Shown here in pieces: positions 17,184-27,082 of a stretch of 64,000 bases of DNA. The position numbers and the translations under genes were made by a program. The notes under the pieces were generated by a model. The model searched no databases. It had not been told where the DNA came from and worked only from the letters and a program-made list of their open reading frames with translations. Within the stretch, counting starts at the first letter, position 1; the number at the start of each line of letters is the position of its first letter. Location of the stretch: NCBI RefSeq assembly GCF_018728565.1, contig NZ_JACSOI010000005.1, forward strand, positions 360,480 to 424,479, read 5' to 3'. This DNA comes from Zobellia russellii (GTDB taxonomy: Bacteria; Bacteroidota; Bacteroidia; Flavobacteriales; Flavobacteriaceae).

Positions 17184-19274
17184 ATGTTTTTCGTCAAATC
17201 CCATTCTTTGACCTCTTCAAGGCTATCCAAATTATGCATTTTGCTTTTTGGTATACTGGTGTTGTCTACATTAAAGGCAAACTCACAACAAGAGACGAAG
17301 GATAGCTTGCACACCCTCATTACGGATTTAAGAAAAACACCCAACTTTTCCAATAAGGATACAACTTACATAAATTTACTGAACGACCTGGCGTACGAAC
17401 TACGGTACTACAATTCGGATAGTCTTTTACTACTTTCTAATCTTGCCTTGACCTACAGCAGGTCTTCGCACTATAAAAAAGGAGAAAACTATGCTTTGGT
17501 AGAAATAGGCAATTACTATTCAGATAAGGGCAACCATTCCAAAAGTATAAGTTACTTTGAAAATGCCTTGGCCATGAGTAAAAGCCGAAAGGATATAGAT
17601 TTGACCTTAAGGGCCCAAAACAACCTAGCCTCCCAGTTTAGTTATATTGGAAACTATTCCAAATCATTAATTTATTATTTAGAGGGTATAGACATTGCGA
17701 ATGAGAACGAAAACAAATTTATGCAGTCTGTACTTAATGAGAACGTAGCTAACCTCTATGCTTCTCAAAAAGACTATACCCAGGCTTTGGAGTTCTACAA
17801 AAAAGTAAAGAAGATAAACGAAGATATAGGAAATGAAATTTACTCCGCAGAAACCATGAGTAACATTGCCTCTATTTACGCGGATATGGGTGAATTGGAA
17901 TACGCCATGTTCAACGCTAACGCAAGTATTGCCATTTTTGAAAAAAACAAAAAAATGGAATGGCTTGCCTATGCCTATGCTATAAAGGGCAAAACCTATT
18001 TAAAGGACAATAAATACAAATGGGCGTTATACTGGTATAGGCAGAGTGAAATGCTTCATGAAAAAATTCAGGATCCCCGTGGTAAAATAGAATTGCTCAA
18101 CGGTATGTCTCAAGCGTACTTAGGCTTAGAAAAGGATGATATGTCCGAAAAGTATGCGTTAGAGGCCTATGACATTTCCAATTCTATTAAGGATATGGAA
18201 GGCTCCCAACAATGCGCAAAGACACTTTACAAAATAAATAAGAACAAAGAGAACTTTATAGAAGCTCTAAAATACCACGAAATATTCCAATCGTTGTCAG
18301 ATACGCTGTCACGAAACGAAAACAAAAAAAGTTTGACTATGCTCAAAACCAAAATGGAGCATGAAAAGCAAAAGGCCGACCTTATTGAGGAAAACGAGAA
18401 GCAATTAGATATGCAAAGGGCTTACGTTAATGTAGCCTTAGGCATACTTTTGATTTTTATTATAGTTACGTTATTGGTGGGTAGAAGCGAAAAAATTCAA
18501 AAGAATTTGAACCTGGAGCTTCAGAAGAAAACAGAAGACCTTGAAAAAAGTAAACTAGAGCTTCATGAGATAAACGGAACCAAGGATAAGTTATTTTCGA
18601 TTATAGGACATGACCTACGTGGCCCAATTGCCGCTTTCCAAGGATTACTAAAATTGTTTAAAAACGGAGAAATTGAACAAAATGAGTTTATGAGCTTTAT
18701 GCCGAAACTTTCACATGATATAGACCACATATCATTTACGCTGAACAATCTCTTAACCTGGGGGCAAACCCAAATGAACGGGGCCGTAACAAGACCCGAG
18801 GTAGTTGCTTTGGAAACCGTAGTAAGGGATAATATTGACCTACTTTCCGAAATAGCAAAAAATAAATCCATTCGTCTAGTAAACCACTTGGAACCCAAAA
18901 CGCTAACATGGTCCGATGGTAATCAAATAGACATTGTTATCCGTAACCTTATTAGTAACGCCCTAAAATTTACTCCCGAAAACGGCATGGTTACCATTAA
19001 CGCAATTGAAAAGAAAAATCAATGGCAAGTTTCTATTCGCGATACCGGTATTGGTATGAACAAAGAAACCATAGGTAAAATTTTCTCCCACAACTCTACC
19101 CTAACCACCTACGGTACCAACAATGAGAAAGGTACAGGTCTGGGACTATCCCTATGTAAAGAAATGATAGAGAAAAACAACGGAACCATATGGGTAGAAA
19201 GTTTATTACGCAAAGGAAGTACCTTTCACTTTACCTTACCAAGGGCCAAAAACAAATATCAAAAAACGGCCTAA
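17184..19274 (+). CDS. TPR-containing sensor histidine kinase
   Basis: A 696-residue sensor kinase. A signal peptide ('LCILLFGILVLSTLKANSQ') leads into a periplasmic run of TPR-like helices (about residues 60-380), one membrane segment (about 413-432, 'NVALGILLIFIIVTLLVG') and a coiled coil. A HisKA domain follows with phospho-acceptor His476 in 'SIIGHDLRGP', then a HATPase with 'NLISNALKFTPENG', 'DTGIGM' and 'GTGLGLSLCKEM'. No response regulator gene is adjacent, so it is an orphan whose partner is elsewhere. This architecture is common in Bacteroidota. Its stop codon overlaps that of bshB1 on the other strand. Confidence 0.92.
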   Translation: MFFVKSHSLTSSRLSKLCILLFGILVLSTLKANSQQETKDSLHTLITDLRKTPNFSNKDTTYINLLNDLAYELRYYNSDSLLLLSNLALTYSRSSHYKKGENYALVEIGNYYSDKGNHSKSISYFENALAMSKSRKDIDLTLRAQNNLASQFSYIGNYSKSLIYYLEGIDIANENENKFMQSVLNENVANLYASQKDYTQALEFYKKVKKINEDIGNEIYSAETMSNIASIYADMGELEYAMFNANASIAIFEKNKKMEWLAYAYAIKGKTYLKDNKYKWALYWYRQSEMLHEKIQDPRGKIELLNGMSQAYLGLEKDDMSEKYALEAYDISNSIKDMEGSQQCAKTLYKINKNKENFIEALKYHEIFQSLSDTLSRNENKKSLTMLKTKMEHEKQKADLIEENEKQLDMQRAYVNVALGILLIFIIVTLLVGRSEKIQKNLNLELQKKTEDLEKSKLELHEINGTKDKLFSIIGHDLRGPIAAFQGLLKLFKNGEIEQNEFMSFMPKLSHDIDHISFTLNNLLTWGQTQMNGAVTRPEVVALETVVRDNIDLLSEIAKNKSIRLVNHLEPKTLTWSDGNQIDIVIRNLISNALKFTPENGMVTINAIEKKNQWQVSIRDTGIGMNKETIGKIFSHNSTLTTYGTNNEKGTGLGLSLCKEMIEKNNGTIWVESLLRKGSTFHFTLPRAKNKYQKTA

Positions 19275-19993
19275 ATTAGGTCATCTATATTCTTTATAGC
19301 CACAAAGCGCTCTGTGGTAAAACCTTCTGCATACTCTACCCCTACCAGCCTTCCTAAATCCCTAGCCCGGTAATTTACACTATCAATAAAGTTCTTACTG
19401 CTTATAGGAGTTTCCGGTTCTTTGCTTTTGGGGTCATGAAATTGCGAGGAATATGCTAAAATAGCATCCGTTTTCTTAGTAATGAATTCAGAGACATCCA
19501 CAACAAAATCCGGTTCTATGTTCTTCCATTGAATATAATGGTATACTACCTTGGGTCTCCATTGCGTTTGATTTGCTCCATCAACATCCAATTGGGTTTC
19601 AATTTTTATCAAACCACTTAAAAAACAAGCATCACTTACCAACTTACTTCCTTTTCCATGGTCTATGTGACGATCATCAATTGCATTGCACAAAACAATA
19701 TCTGGTTGGTATTTACGCACCATTTTAATGATTTCTAACTGATGTTCCCTATCGTTTACAAAGAAACCGTCTGCAAATCCTAAATTTTCTCGCGCTGATA
19801 CTCCAAGAATTTTGGCTGCCGCAGCGGCCTCGTTATCTCTAATCTCGGCGGAACCCCGTGTACCAAGTTCCCCACGGGTCAAATCTACGATACCTACTTT
19901 TTTGCCGTTTGCTATGGCTTTGGCAATGGTAGCTCCGGCGCCAAGTTCTACATCATCTGGGTGAGCGCCAAAAGCTAATATATCTAATTTCAT
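19271..19993 (-). CDS. bshB1: Bacillithiol biosynthesis deacetylase BshB1
   Basis: A 240-residue LmbE/PIG-L family deacetylase with the zinc motif 'FGAHPDDVELGAG' (His11) and 'DDRHIDHGKGS' (about residue 105). The 'GIVDLTRGELGTRGS' stretch and the length match BshB1, which removes the acetyl group from GlcNAc-malate in bacillithiol synthesis. Bacillithiol is the low-molecular-weight thiol of many Bacteroidota and Firmicutes. It lies 32 bases downstream of a transsulfuration enzyme gene on the same strand. That fits a link to cysteine supply, though the partner genes bshA and bshC are not in the window. Confidence 0.92.
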   Translation of the reverse strand: MKLDILAFGAHPDDVELGAGATIAKAIANGKKVGIVDLTRGELGTRGSAEIRDNEAAAAAKILGVSARENLGFADGFFVNDREHQLEIIKMVRKYQPDIVLCNAIDDRHIDHGKGSKLVSDACFLSGLIKIETQLDVDGANQTQWRPKVVYHYIQWKNIEPDFVVDVSEFITKKTDAILAYSSQFHDPKSKEPETPISSKNFIDSVNYRARDLGRLVGVEYAEGFTTERFVAIKNIDDLI

Positions 19994-20025
19994 TATGTAT
20001 TTTTGAAAGTTATGCTATATATAGA

Positions 20026-21201
20026 TTAACTAGTCGTTACTTCTTTGGTCAACCTTACTTTTTTCAAAGCTTGTTCTATATCGGCAACGAGGTCTTCTGG
20101 TTCTTCTATCCCCACCGAAAAGCGAATTAATCCGTCTAAAATACCCTGCTTTGCCCTTTCTTCTGCACTTAAAAGTGCGTGCGATGTCTTGGTTGGCGAA
20201 AGTACTGTACTCTCTACCCCTGCCAAACTCATTGATGGTTTTATAAGCTGTAATTCTTTCTGAAATTGGGCGGCATCATAATCTTCATGCAATTCAAAAG
20301 ACAACATTCCACCAAAACCGTTCATTTGTGCCTTTGCCAATTCATAATCAGGATGGCTCTTTAACCCTGGGTAATATACTTTGGTGACCGCGTTACTACC
20401 CTCTAGATATTCCGCCATACGTTGCGCATTCTCGTTTTGTGCCTTAACACGTAACCCCATTGTTTTTAAACTTCTTTCGAGCAGCCAGACGGTATAATCA
20501 CTAAGGCTTCCACCAAAATTCTTGGCTAGACCAAAAATTTTATTGATGTTTTCTTCCGTTGAAGCTACTGCACCCGCCAAGATATCGGAGTGACCTCCCA
20601 TATATTTGGTTGCACTATGTATAACGATATCAATACCAAAATCTATAGGATTCTGATTAACAGGACTAGCAAATGTATTATCAATCATGGAAACCAATCC
20701 GTGCTTTTTGGCCAGCTTCGCAATGGCATCCATATCGGTTATAGTCAATAGCGGATTTGAAGGTGTTTCAATATAAATCACCTTAGTATTGGACCTAATC
20801 TTTTGCTCAAAATCCTCTGGGCGCCAACCTTCGGTGAACGAATATTCTATCCCAAATTTTTCAAACTCCTCTACAATAAGGTTATATGTACCTCCGTACA
20901 AAACCTGTTGTAAAACAATATGGTCTCCCGCTCTTAAAAAAGCCATTAACGAAGTGGTAATAGCTGCCATTCCGCTTCCAAAAATAAGCCCCGCTTCAGT
21001 ATGTTCCAGAGCAGCTATTTTTCTACACAAAGCCTCTTGGTTTGGTGTATTAAAGTATCTAGGGTACCGTTTAACATCTACATCCTCAAAAGCATACGAA
21101 CTGCTCATATAAAGAGGCGAAACTGCACCTTTAAATTGCTCATCCTTTACTTCGCCTACATGGGTACAAATAGTATTTAACCCTATTTTTTTCTGCTCCA
21201 T
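20026..21201 (-). CDS. Transsulfuration pyridoxal-phosphate enzyme (cystathionine gamma-synthase/gamma-lyase family)
   Basis: A 391-residue Cys/Met metabolism PLP enzyme. The cofactor lysine lies in 'VIHSATKYMGGHSDILAG' (about residue 200), and 'GSGMAAITTSLMAFL' binds the phosphate. 'YFNTPNQEALCRKIAALEHTE' is the family N-terminal region. It could be a cystathionine gamma-synthase, gamma-lyase or methionine gamma-lyase; sequence reading does not separate these. Its place before bshB1 suggests a role in cysteine supply. Confidence 0.88.
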   Translation of the reverse strand: MEQKKIGLNTICTHVGEVKDEQFKGAVSPLYMSSSYAFEDVDVKRYPRYFNTPNQEALCRKIAALEHTEAGLIFGSGMAAITTSLMAFLRAGDHIVLQQVLYGGTYNLIVEEFEKFGIEYSFTEGWRPEDFEQKIRSNTKVIYIETPSNPLLTITDMDAIAKLAKKHGLVSMIDNTFASPVNQNPIDFGIDIVIHSATKYMGGHSDILAGAVASTEENINKIFGLAKNFGGSLSDYTVWLLERSLKTMGLRVKAQNENAQRMAEYLEGSNAVTKVYYPGLKSHPDYELAKAQMNGFGGMLSFELHEDYDAAQFQKELQLIKPSMSLAGVESTVLSPTKTSHALLSAEERAKQGILDGLIRFSVGIEEPEDLVADIEQALKKVRLTKEVTTS

Positions 21202-21241
21202 AATTTAAAAAGTTTAGAAAGCTAAAGTTACAAAAAGCCTA

Positions 21242-22651
21242 TTAGACGCTCACCTTTTTCCAGTTTCCTTTTTTAAACCAGACCATAGAAATCACGGCCA
21301 AAAGCACCTCAGCTGCAGTAATAGCAATAAACACGCCCATAGCGCCTAAATTAAAAGTTATGGCAGCCAGGTAAGCGAACGGCAACTGAAACAACCAAAA
21401 CGCAATAAGATTAATTTTTGTGGGTGTACCCGTATCCCCTGCTCCGTTAAAAGCCTGGGTTACAACCATTCCGTACGCATAGAATATATAGCCAATAGCA
21501 ATAATTTGTAGACACAGCCCACCGTTTTGGATTACAACCTCATTAGTATTGAACCAACCTACAATATCATAGGCGAAGAATAGGTAAATTAAGGATACCG
21601 CCCCCATAAAATAGGCGTTGTACTTCCCCGTTTTCCAAACCGAAGTTTCAGCTCGTTCCGGTTGCTGGGCGCCCAAGTTCTGCCCTACCAAAGTTGCTGC
21701 GGCATTGCTCATACCCCAAGAAGGCATTAACGTAAAAAGCATAACACGAATGGCAATCGTATAGCCTGCCAGTACCTCACTACCAAACTCGGACATCATG
21801 CGCATTAAAAACACCCAACTAGAAGTACCTATTAGAAATTGGGCTATACCTCCTAAGGAAACCTTGACTAAATTGAGCATTACGCTAAAACGGATGACCA
21901 TATCCTTGAAGCCAATCTTAATACGGCTCCACCCAAAGAACAAAACCGCTAGTTGAAATAAAACGGCCGTTCCGCGACCTATGTTCGTTGCTATAGCAGC
22001 ACCTGTTACTCCGTACTCCGGAATGGGTCCCCATCCGAAAATAAAAATAGGATCCAGAATAATATTGAGTCCGTTGGAAAGTACCAAGGCCCACATAGCA
22101 ACGGAAGCGTCTCCCGCTCCCCTAAAAATTGCGTTGATCAGGAACAAAAGCAAAATGGTAATGTTACCGCCAAGTAAAAGTTGGGTATACCTATACCCTT
22201 CGGCAATCAAATCAGGTTCCGCTCCCATTAGCGCTAAAATGTCCTTGGCATATAAAAATCCGAACACGCCAACAAGCAAGGAAACCAAAACACCCAAAGC
22301 TATTGCCTGTACGGCCGCTTCTTGGGCTCCTTTTATATCCTTTGCCCCTATACGGCGAGCTACAATGGCCGTTGCCGCCATACTGAGCCCTATAGCAACA
22401 GCGTAGACTAACGTTACCACAGATTCCGTAAGACCGATAGTAGCAACGGCATTTACACTTACCTGCGATACATAAGCGATATCTACAATAGCAAAAATGG
22501 ACTCCATCATCATCTCTAAAATCATGGGGATGGAGAGCATAAAAATGGCTTTCCGGATGCTTCCTGAAGTGAATTCTGTTTCTTTACCAGTTACGGCAAC
22601 TATAAAGTACTGAAACAGTCTTTTAAAAGTGATTCTATTTAAATGTGGCAT
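21242..22651 (-). CDS. MATE family multidrug/sodium efflux transporter
   Basis: A 469-residue, 12-helix inner membrane protein of the MATE family with two homologous halves ('SIPMILEMMMESIFAIVDIAYVS' in the first, 'MPSWGMSNAAATLVGQNLGA' in the second). MATE proteins export cationic drugs or metabolites in exchange for sodium or protons. It stands alone, 40 bases upstream of the transsulfuration gene on the same strand, and no regulator gene is next to it. The substrate is unknown. Confidence 0.92.
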   Translation of the reverse strand: MPHLNRITFKRLFQYFIVAVTGKETEFTSGSIRKAIFMLSIPMILEMMMESIFAIVDIAYVSQVSVNAVATIGLTESVVTLVYAVAIGLSMAATAIVARRIGAKDIKGAQEAAVQAIALGVLVSLLVGVFGFLYAKDILALMGAEPDLIAEGYRYTQLLLGGNITILLLFLINAIFRGAGDASVAMWALVLSNGLNIILDPIFIFGWGPIPEYGVTGAAIATNIGRGTAVLFQLAVLFFGWSRIKIGFKDMVIRFSVMLNLVKVSLGGIAQFLIGTSSWVFLMRMMSEFGSEVLAGYTIAIRVMLFTLMPSWGMSNAAATLVGQNLGAQQPERAETSVWKTGKYNAYFMGAVSLIYLFFAYDIVGWFNTNEVVIQNGGLCLQIIAIGYIFYAYGMVVTQAFNGAGDTGTPTKINLIAFWLFQLPFAYLAAITFNLGAMGVFIAITAAEVLLAVISMVWFKKGNWKKVSV

Positions 22652-22798
22652 TTGAAATGAAATTATGTTGATAAAAAGAAGAGTATGTCAAAACCGAACG
22701 AAGAAAGTTCGATTAACCTTAGGCATATAACCTGGTGACATCTATACGGAACATAATTTCTATAACTTCATGATGGTTCAAATATCCAATTAATTTTT

Positions 22799-22875
22799 TA
22801 AATAAAAAAGAAAAAAATAAAACCGCCTCAAACATAACAGGCTCATAATGAACTCCTATCACCTTTAAAGCGGTT
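22799..22875 (-). terminator. Long-loop hairpin with T-rich tail downstream of the sulfatase gene
   Basis: On the reverse strand AACCGC (22870-22875) pairs with GCGGTT (22821-22826) across a 43-base loop that holds a weaker inner stem. It is followed by a T-rich run. It lies about 70 bases past the sulfatase stop and is the likely transcript end for the sulfatase and, by read-through, the SusCD operon. The other parts of 22652-22942 show no gene. Confidence 0.5.
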
Positions 22876-22942
22876 AATAATTAAGTGTCTTAGAAAGAAT
22901 TATTTTGTAAAATAATAAAATATCTCACCTCAACTTTTCACT

Positions 22943-24505
22943 CTATTTTAATTCCAACTCCTTGATTTCAACATCAGGAGTACCTCTAATCGCCTCATAA
23001 TCGGCAATTAATTCTTGAAGTTTTTCCGGGTTTTCTTTAGCAAGGTTTTTCGTCTGACTAATATCTTCTTTCACATTATACAATTGGTATTCACTATCAT
23101 TACCCAATTCTATATTAACCTGCTTATTTATAGCAGCTCCCTTATATGGTGGTATCATAGCCCAATCTCCTTTTCTAAGGGCCGTTCTAGAACCTGCTTC
23201 CAATACCAATTCAGTTCTTGCTTCTTTAGTTTCGCCCAAGAATGCACCTAAAAGGTTCTCACTATCCTCTCCTTTTTTATCGCTTCCCACCAATGCCGCA
23301 ATAGAAGTAAGTAAATCTACTTGACAAACCAAAGCATCTGATTTGGCAGGAGCAATCTTGCCTTTCCAATATGTGATAAATGGAACACGTGTACCCGCCT
23401 CGAACAAACTGTATTTACCGCCACGTAAAGCACCTGCAGGTGTATGTTTACCCAATTTTTCTTCGGAATCATCATAGTATCCATCATTTACTACAGGGCC
23501 ATTATCACTAGAGAAGACAATAAGTGTATTTTCCAAAAGACCTTGATTCTCCAAAGTTTTTATGAATTCACCTACAACCCAATCCGCTTCAAGAATAACA
23601 TCGCCACGAGGGCCCATTCCGGATTTCCCAACAAAACGTGGGTGAGGTGTACGCGGTACGTGTGGCTGCTGTAAGGCATAATACAAGAAGAAAGGCTCGT
23701 CTTTATGAGCGGTTACATATTCCTGTGCTTTTACCAAAAAGTGATCCGCCATTTCTACATCCTTCCATTTAGCGGCCTCGCCACCTTTCATGTATCCAAT
23801 ACGCGGAATACCGTTTACAATACTATTATTGTGGCCATGGTGCCATTTCATAGTTGTCAACTCCGGATTATCCAATCCTGTAGGTTCTCCCTCAAAGTTC
23901 TTTTTGTAATCAACTTCTATAGGATCGTTAGGATCAAGACCATCAACATTTCCATTATCAATATATACGGTTGGGACCCTATCTTGTGTTGCCGCAAGAA
24001 TATAAGAGTAATCAAAACCAACTTCGTTAGGCCCTGGAGATACTCTCTCGTTCCAATTTACATTTCCGTTGCCCAAGCCTAAGTGCCACTTTCCTACAAT
24101 ACCCGTAGCATAACCTTTTTCCTTAAGCATTTTAGGAACGGTAAGCTGATCCGTACTAATGATTAAAGGAGCTGTGCCCGGAAGTATCTTGGCATCCTTA
24201 TTTCTCCAAGGGTATCTACCGGTAAGGATGGCGTAACGACTTGGCGTACACGTAGCCGAAGTAGCATACCCATTAGTAAATTGAACTCCGCCTTCCGCTA
24301 GAGCATCAATATTTGGTGTGTTTAATTCCGTTGCACCGTATGAGCTAAGGTCTCCGTACCCCAAATCATCCATATAGATAAAAACAATATTGGGTTGTTT
24401 TGGACTTTCATCTGGAACTGCCGTTTTTTCTTCCTTTGATTTACAGCCGGATAACACCAACAATAAGAGGGTTCCTTGTAAAAAATAATTCCTTAAACTT
24501 GTCAT
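22943..24505 (-). CDS. S1 family sulfatase, lipoprotein
   Basis: A 520-residue formylglycine-dependent sulfatase. The lipoprotein signal ends at Cys21 ('LVLSGC'). The first metal site is 'VFIYMDDLGYGDLSSYG', and Cys86 in 'ATCTPSRYAILTGR' is the CxPSR cysteine that becomes formylglycine. 'GKWHLG' and 'FSSDNGP' complete the active site. It would remove sulfate from a sulfated glycan or small ester at the cell surface. It is the last gene of the SusCD locus, 53 bases after the metallophosphatase gene. It has its own candidate promoter, so it may also be expressed alone. The subfamily and substrate cannot be read off. Confidence 0.94.
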   Translation of the reverse strand: MTSLRNYFLQGTLLLLVLSGCKSKEEKTAVPDESPKQPNIVFIYMDDLGYGDLSSYGATELNTPNIDALAEGGVQFTNGYATSATCTPSRYAILTGRYPWRNKDAKILPGTAPLIISTDQLTVPKMLKEKGYATGIVGKWHLGLGNGNVNWNERVSPGPNEVGFDYSYILAATQDRVPTVYIDNGNVDGLDPNDPIEVDYKKNFEGEPTGLDNPELTTMKWHHGHNNSIVNGIPRIGYMKGGEAAKWKDVEMADHFLVKAQEYVTAHKDEPFFLYYALQQPHVPRTPHPRFVGKSGMGPRGDVILEADWVVGEFIKTLENQGLLENTLIVFSSDNGPVVNDGYYDDSEEKLGKHTPAGALRGGKYSLFEAGTRVPFITYWKGKIAPAKSDALVCQVDLLTSIAALVGSDKKGEDSENLLGAFLGETKEARTELVLEAGSRTALRKGDWAMIPPYKGAAINKQVNIELGNDSEYQLYNVKEDISQTKNLAKENPEKLQELIADYEAIRGTPDVEIKELELK

Positions 24506-24539
24506 GAAACTGTTTTGTATTTATAAATTAATTTACTTT

Positions 24540-24547
24540 CAAATTTA
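24540..24547 (-). promoter_or_regulatory. Candidate -7 element TAAATTTG before the sulfatase gene
   Basis: Exact TAnnTTTG match 34 bases before the sulfatase ATG, in the 53-base gap after the metallophosphatase gene. No matching -33 TTG is seen. Confidence 0.35.
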
Positions 24548-24558
24548 TTCCTTTTTGT

Positions 24559-27081
24559 TTAGACGAAAATAGACTTTTTAGGATCAATGGTTATTTCTAT
24601 ACCACTTATGGTTTTTTCCTTGGCCCCTTCTCCTATTACCAAAGTGTATTTGCCCTGTTCATATACGGAGGGCGTATAACTATTCCCTTTCATACGCATG
24701 GCGTGCACCAATTCTTTGGTGTCCTCTTTGATAATTTTTAGTAACTGGTTGGCCGATTCTATGTTCAACTTAGGAAGATACCCTATTGATCTTCGGCCAT
24801 CATTATCTGTCTGTTGAATTGTTAATGGCCAGCCCGGGTAGGTGTTTTTTTCTGAATCGATATCTAAGTTAGCAAGAAAGCGGATTGCTTCCATTTTTAT
24901 AGTACGCTTCTTAGTATCAAAAGTAACCAGCCCATAACCTGAAGCTTTTTTCTGTGCTTTTTGGTAACGATCATACTCCTCTTCAAAATCATCCGTAGGA
25001 TTTCCTACTGCATAGATATAATTGTCGTTTCCAAATCCGTCACGATAACAGCCTGTATTAGGAAGACCATGTTCCGGTCTATCGGTAAAAGGTACATTAA
25101 CCGAATCCGGCTGCCCCCATCTTGGGTACCCCGTAGATATAGCCGGTGTACAGAACGTCCACCCTGCATCTCTAGGTTCATCTATACTGTATTGTACCAT
25201 AAAGGGTAAATGTTGGTCGCCATTAATATGAAAGGCATATGCTTTTCTAATAGTCCTTATTACTTCGTCTCTTTTGGTTTTTGGCCAACCACCGGAATCT
25301 AGATCTCCGAATAAAAATTCTTTTGTTGGCCCGTGGTGCGTACCCACATTTGAAAACAGGGTTTGACTAAGCAATACTTTCATATTCGCACCCTTCCAGT
25401 CCGCCACCCAATCATTTAAAAAGTCTAGTTGCCTTTGCCCCATAAAATCCAGGTCCTCCGATTCAAGTTCGCCGGGTTTGGCCGGTGCTGTTAAATGATC
25501 TATTCTTCCCTCTCCGGACCTAACCATTTCCGGCCCCGATTTAAAAAGCCGATCACTTACAATAGCGAAGCTTACATTACCATAGACCAAGTGCGTGTAC
25601 CATGTACTAATGTTAGATTTCATAGGCGCTTTATCAAAAGCATCGGGCATATGACCGCATTGGGTTTTGTTAACCACATTTACAAAATTTGGAGTCTGAA
25701 CTAAACCACCGTGAGCATCGCGGACTTTTTCCCACTCTTCAAAACCAATACCTTCACCACCTTCTCCCCATAGATTACCTTGGTATACATCATGATCATC
25801 TGGAGTACATATACTTGGTCTGTTCCTTAATACATCACCAAAAGCCCAACCGAACATATACCACTTACCCAAATAGTTGAGAATGGCCTTGTTCTCCGGT
25901 TGTCTCTTTATAGGATAACCACCGTTTCCTTCGTACAACTGATCTCCTGAAAAATATAGCATATCAGGGTTTGACCTATCCAAGTTCTCTACTAAAGGGC
26001 GGTATGGGAATCCCATAGCATGCTGGCAGGTTAGCCCCCCAAAAGTTAGAGGTCTATCCAAAGGCTCCTTACGAATAACGCCTTCATACACATGGCGTTC
26101 TTTATCCAATGTGTAACGCAAACGATACTTTATATCTTCTCTGGCATCCCAATCATCCACAGAAAAAATAGATGTAAAAGTTACCGGGTCTATTTGCCCT
26201 TTTGCTGCTTTTATCCATTTTCCGTTTCTCAAAAATTGAAGTTCTATTTTTTGGGAATCCTTTTCGCCAATTGGCGGAAGCTGTGCGGTTAGTTTTAATT
26301 TACCCCTAGAAAGGGTGTACATTGCCCATAAAATGGGGCCAAAACTATTTTCCGCCTTGTATTGCACTTTTGAGCCCGATAATTTTACATCGGCCCACCA
26401 AAAAGTGCTTTCCTTTTTTTTACTTCCTTTATTCTCTAAAGCCACTAACCCATTAAGGTTACCCTCTAGCGTATGTCTTAACGTTGCTGTCTTCCCATTT
26501 GCATCAGTAGCCAGAAGCGTAAGCTCAGTTTCTTTTTTCTTATTCTTTGCTTTTAACTGTAAAGAGAAGTTCTGAAAACCGAATCCCTCCGGTAGCTTTT
26601 CCTTCTGCTTATCAATATAAATTTCTCCTTCTAGATTTATCCCTACGGAAATACCTTTTCCAAAATAACAAGCAGCTTTAACACTTTTAGAATCCGTATA
26701 GTCTTTTATACCGACCGAAAAGCCAACGCCTCCTTTACTCCCCTTATTCTGCAACAAACCTAAATTACCCGAAAGCATGAAATCTCCCTGATTGCCGTTA
26801 AGAATATGAGTCAAAATGTGAAGCCTTGATTGCTTTTCCACACCGGAAAACTCCAATCTGTTGTTTTTTATTTCCCAATCTTCCATGGGCACTGCCCAGA
26901 AAGAACTCCCTATCCATACCCTTTGGTTCAGCTTTGTAAAATCAGTTTTAAAACTATCATTTGCTGTATCAAAAGCGGTATTTTCTACAAAATCCTTTGC
27001 CAAAATAGGGTTAAAAGGACTTGCCAACATGGGCACGGCAAGTCCTAGGTTCTGTATAAACTTTCTCCTTTTTATGGTCAT
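24559..27081 (-). CDS. PhoD-like metallophosphatase with N-terminal lectin-like domain, Tat-exported
   Basis: The ATG at 27081 starts one base after the susD stop and gives 840 residues; the longer frame from 27108 would overlap susD. The N-terminus 'KRRKFIQNLGLAVPMLASP' is a twin-arginine signal. Residues about 40-250 look like a beta-sandwich of the concanavalin/laminin-G type. The C-terminal half is a PhoD-like metallophosphoesterase with 'LYFSGDQLYEG', 'TPDDHDVYQGNLWG' and 'FHINGDQHLPF' as metal-ligand blocks. It would cleave phosphate mono- or diesters in the periplasm. It is co-transcribed with susCD and followed by a sulfatase, so the substrate probably carries both ester types; this is inference. 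Confidence 0.85.
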   Translation of the reverse strand: MTIKRRKFIQNLGLAVPMLASPFNPILAKDFVENTAFDTANDSFKTDFTKLNQRVWIGSSFWAVPMEDWEIKNNRLEFSGVEKQSRLHILTHILNGNQGDFMLSGNLGLLQNKGSKGGVGFSVGIKDYTDSKSVKAACYFGKGISVGINLEGEIYIDKQKEKLPEGFGFQNFSLQLKAKNKKKETELTLLATDANGKTATLRHTLEGNLNGLVALENKGSKKKESTFWWADVKLSGSKVQYKAENSFGPILWAMYTLSRGKLKLTAQLPPIGEKDSQKIELQFLRNGKWIKAAKGQIDPVTFTSIFSVDDWDAREDIKYRLRYTLDKERHVYEGVIRKEPLDRPLTFGGLTCQHAMGFPYRPLVENLDRSNPDMLYFSGDQLYEGNGGYPIKRQPENKAILNYLGKWYMFGWAFGDVLRNRPSICTPDDHDVYQGNLWGEGGEGIGFEEWEKVRDAHGGLVQTPNFVNVVNKTQCGHMPDAFDKAPMKSNISTWYTHLVYGNVSFAIVSDRLFKSGPEMVRSGEGRIDHLTAPAKPGELESEDLDFMGQRQLDFLNDWVADWKGANMKVLLSQTLFSNVGTHHGPTKEFLFGDLDSGGWPKTKRDEVIRTIRKAYAFHINGDQHLPFMVQYSIDEPRDAGWTFCTPAISTGYPRWGQPDSVNVPFTDRPEHGLPNTGCYRDGFGNDNYIYAVGNPTDDFEEEYDRYQKAQKKASGYGLVTFDTKKRTIKMEAIRFLANLDIDSEKNTYPGWPLTIQQTDNDGRRSIGYLPKLNIESANQLLKIIKEDTKELVHAMRMKGNSYTPSVYEQGKYTLVIGEGAKEKTISGIEITIDPKKSIFV

Positions 27082-27082
27082 C

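Noticed and set aside
17045..17353. Reverse frame of about 100 codons before the histidine kinase
   Set aside because: It overlaps the kinase signal peptide region antisense and has no recognisable features.
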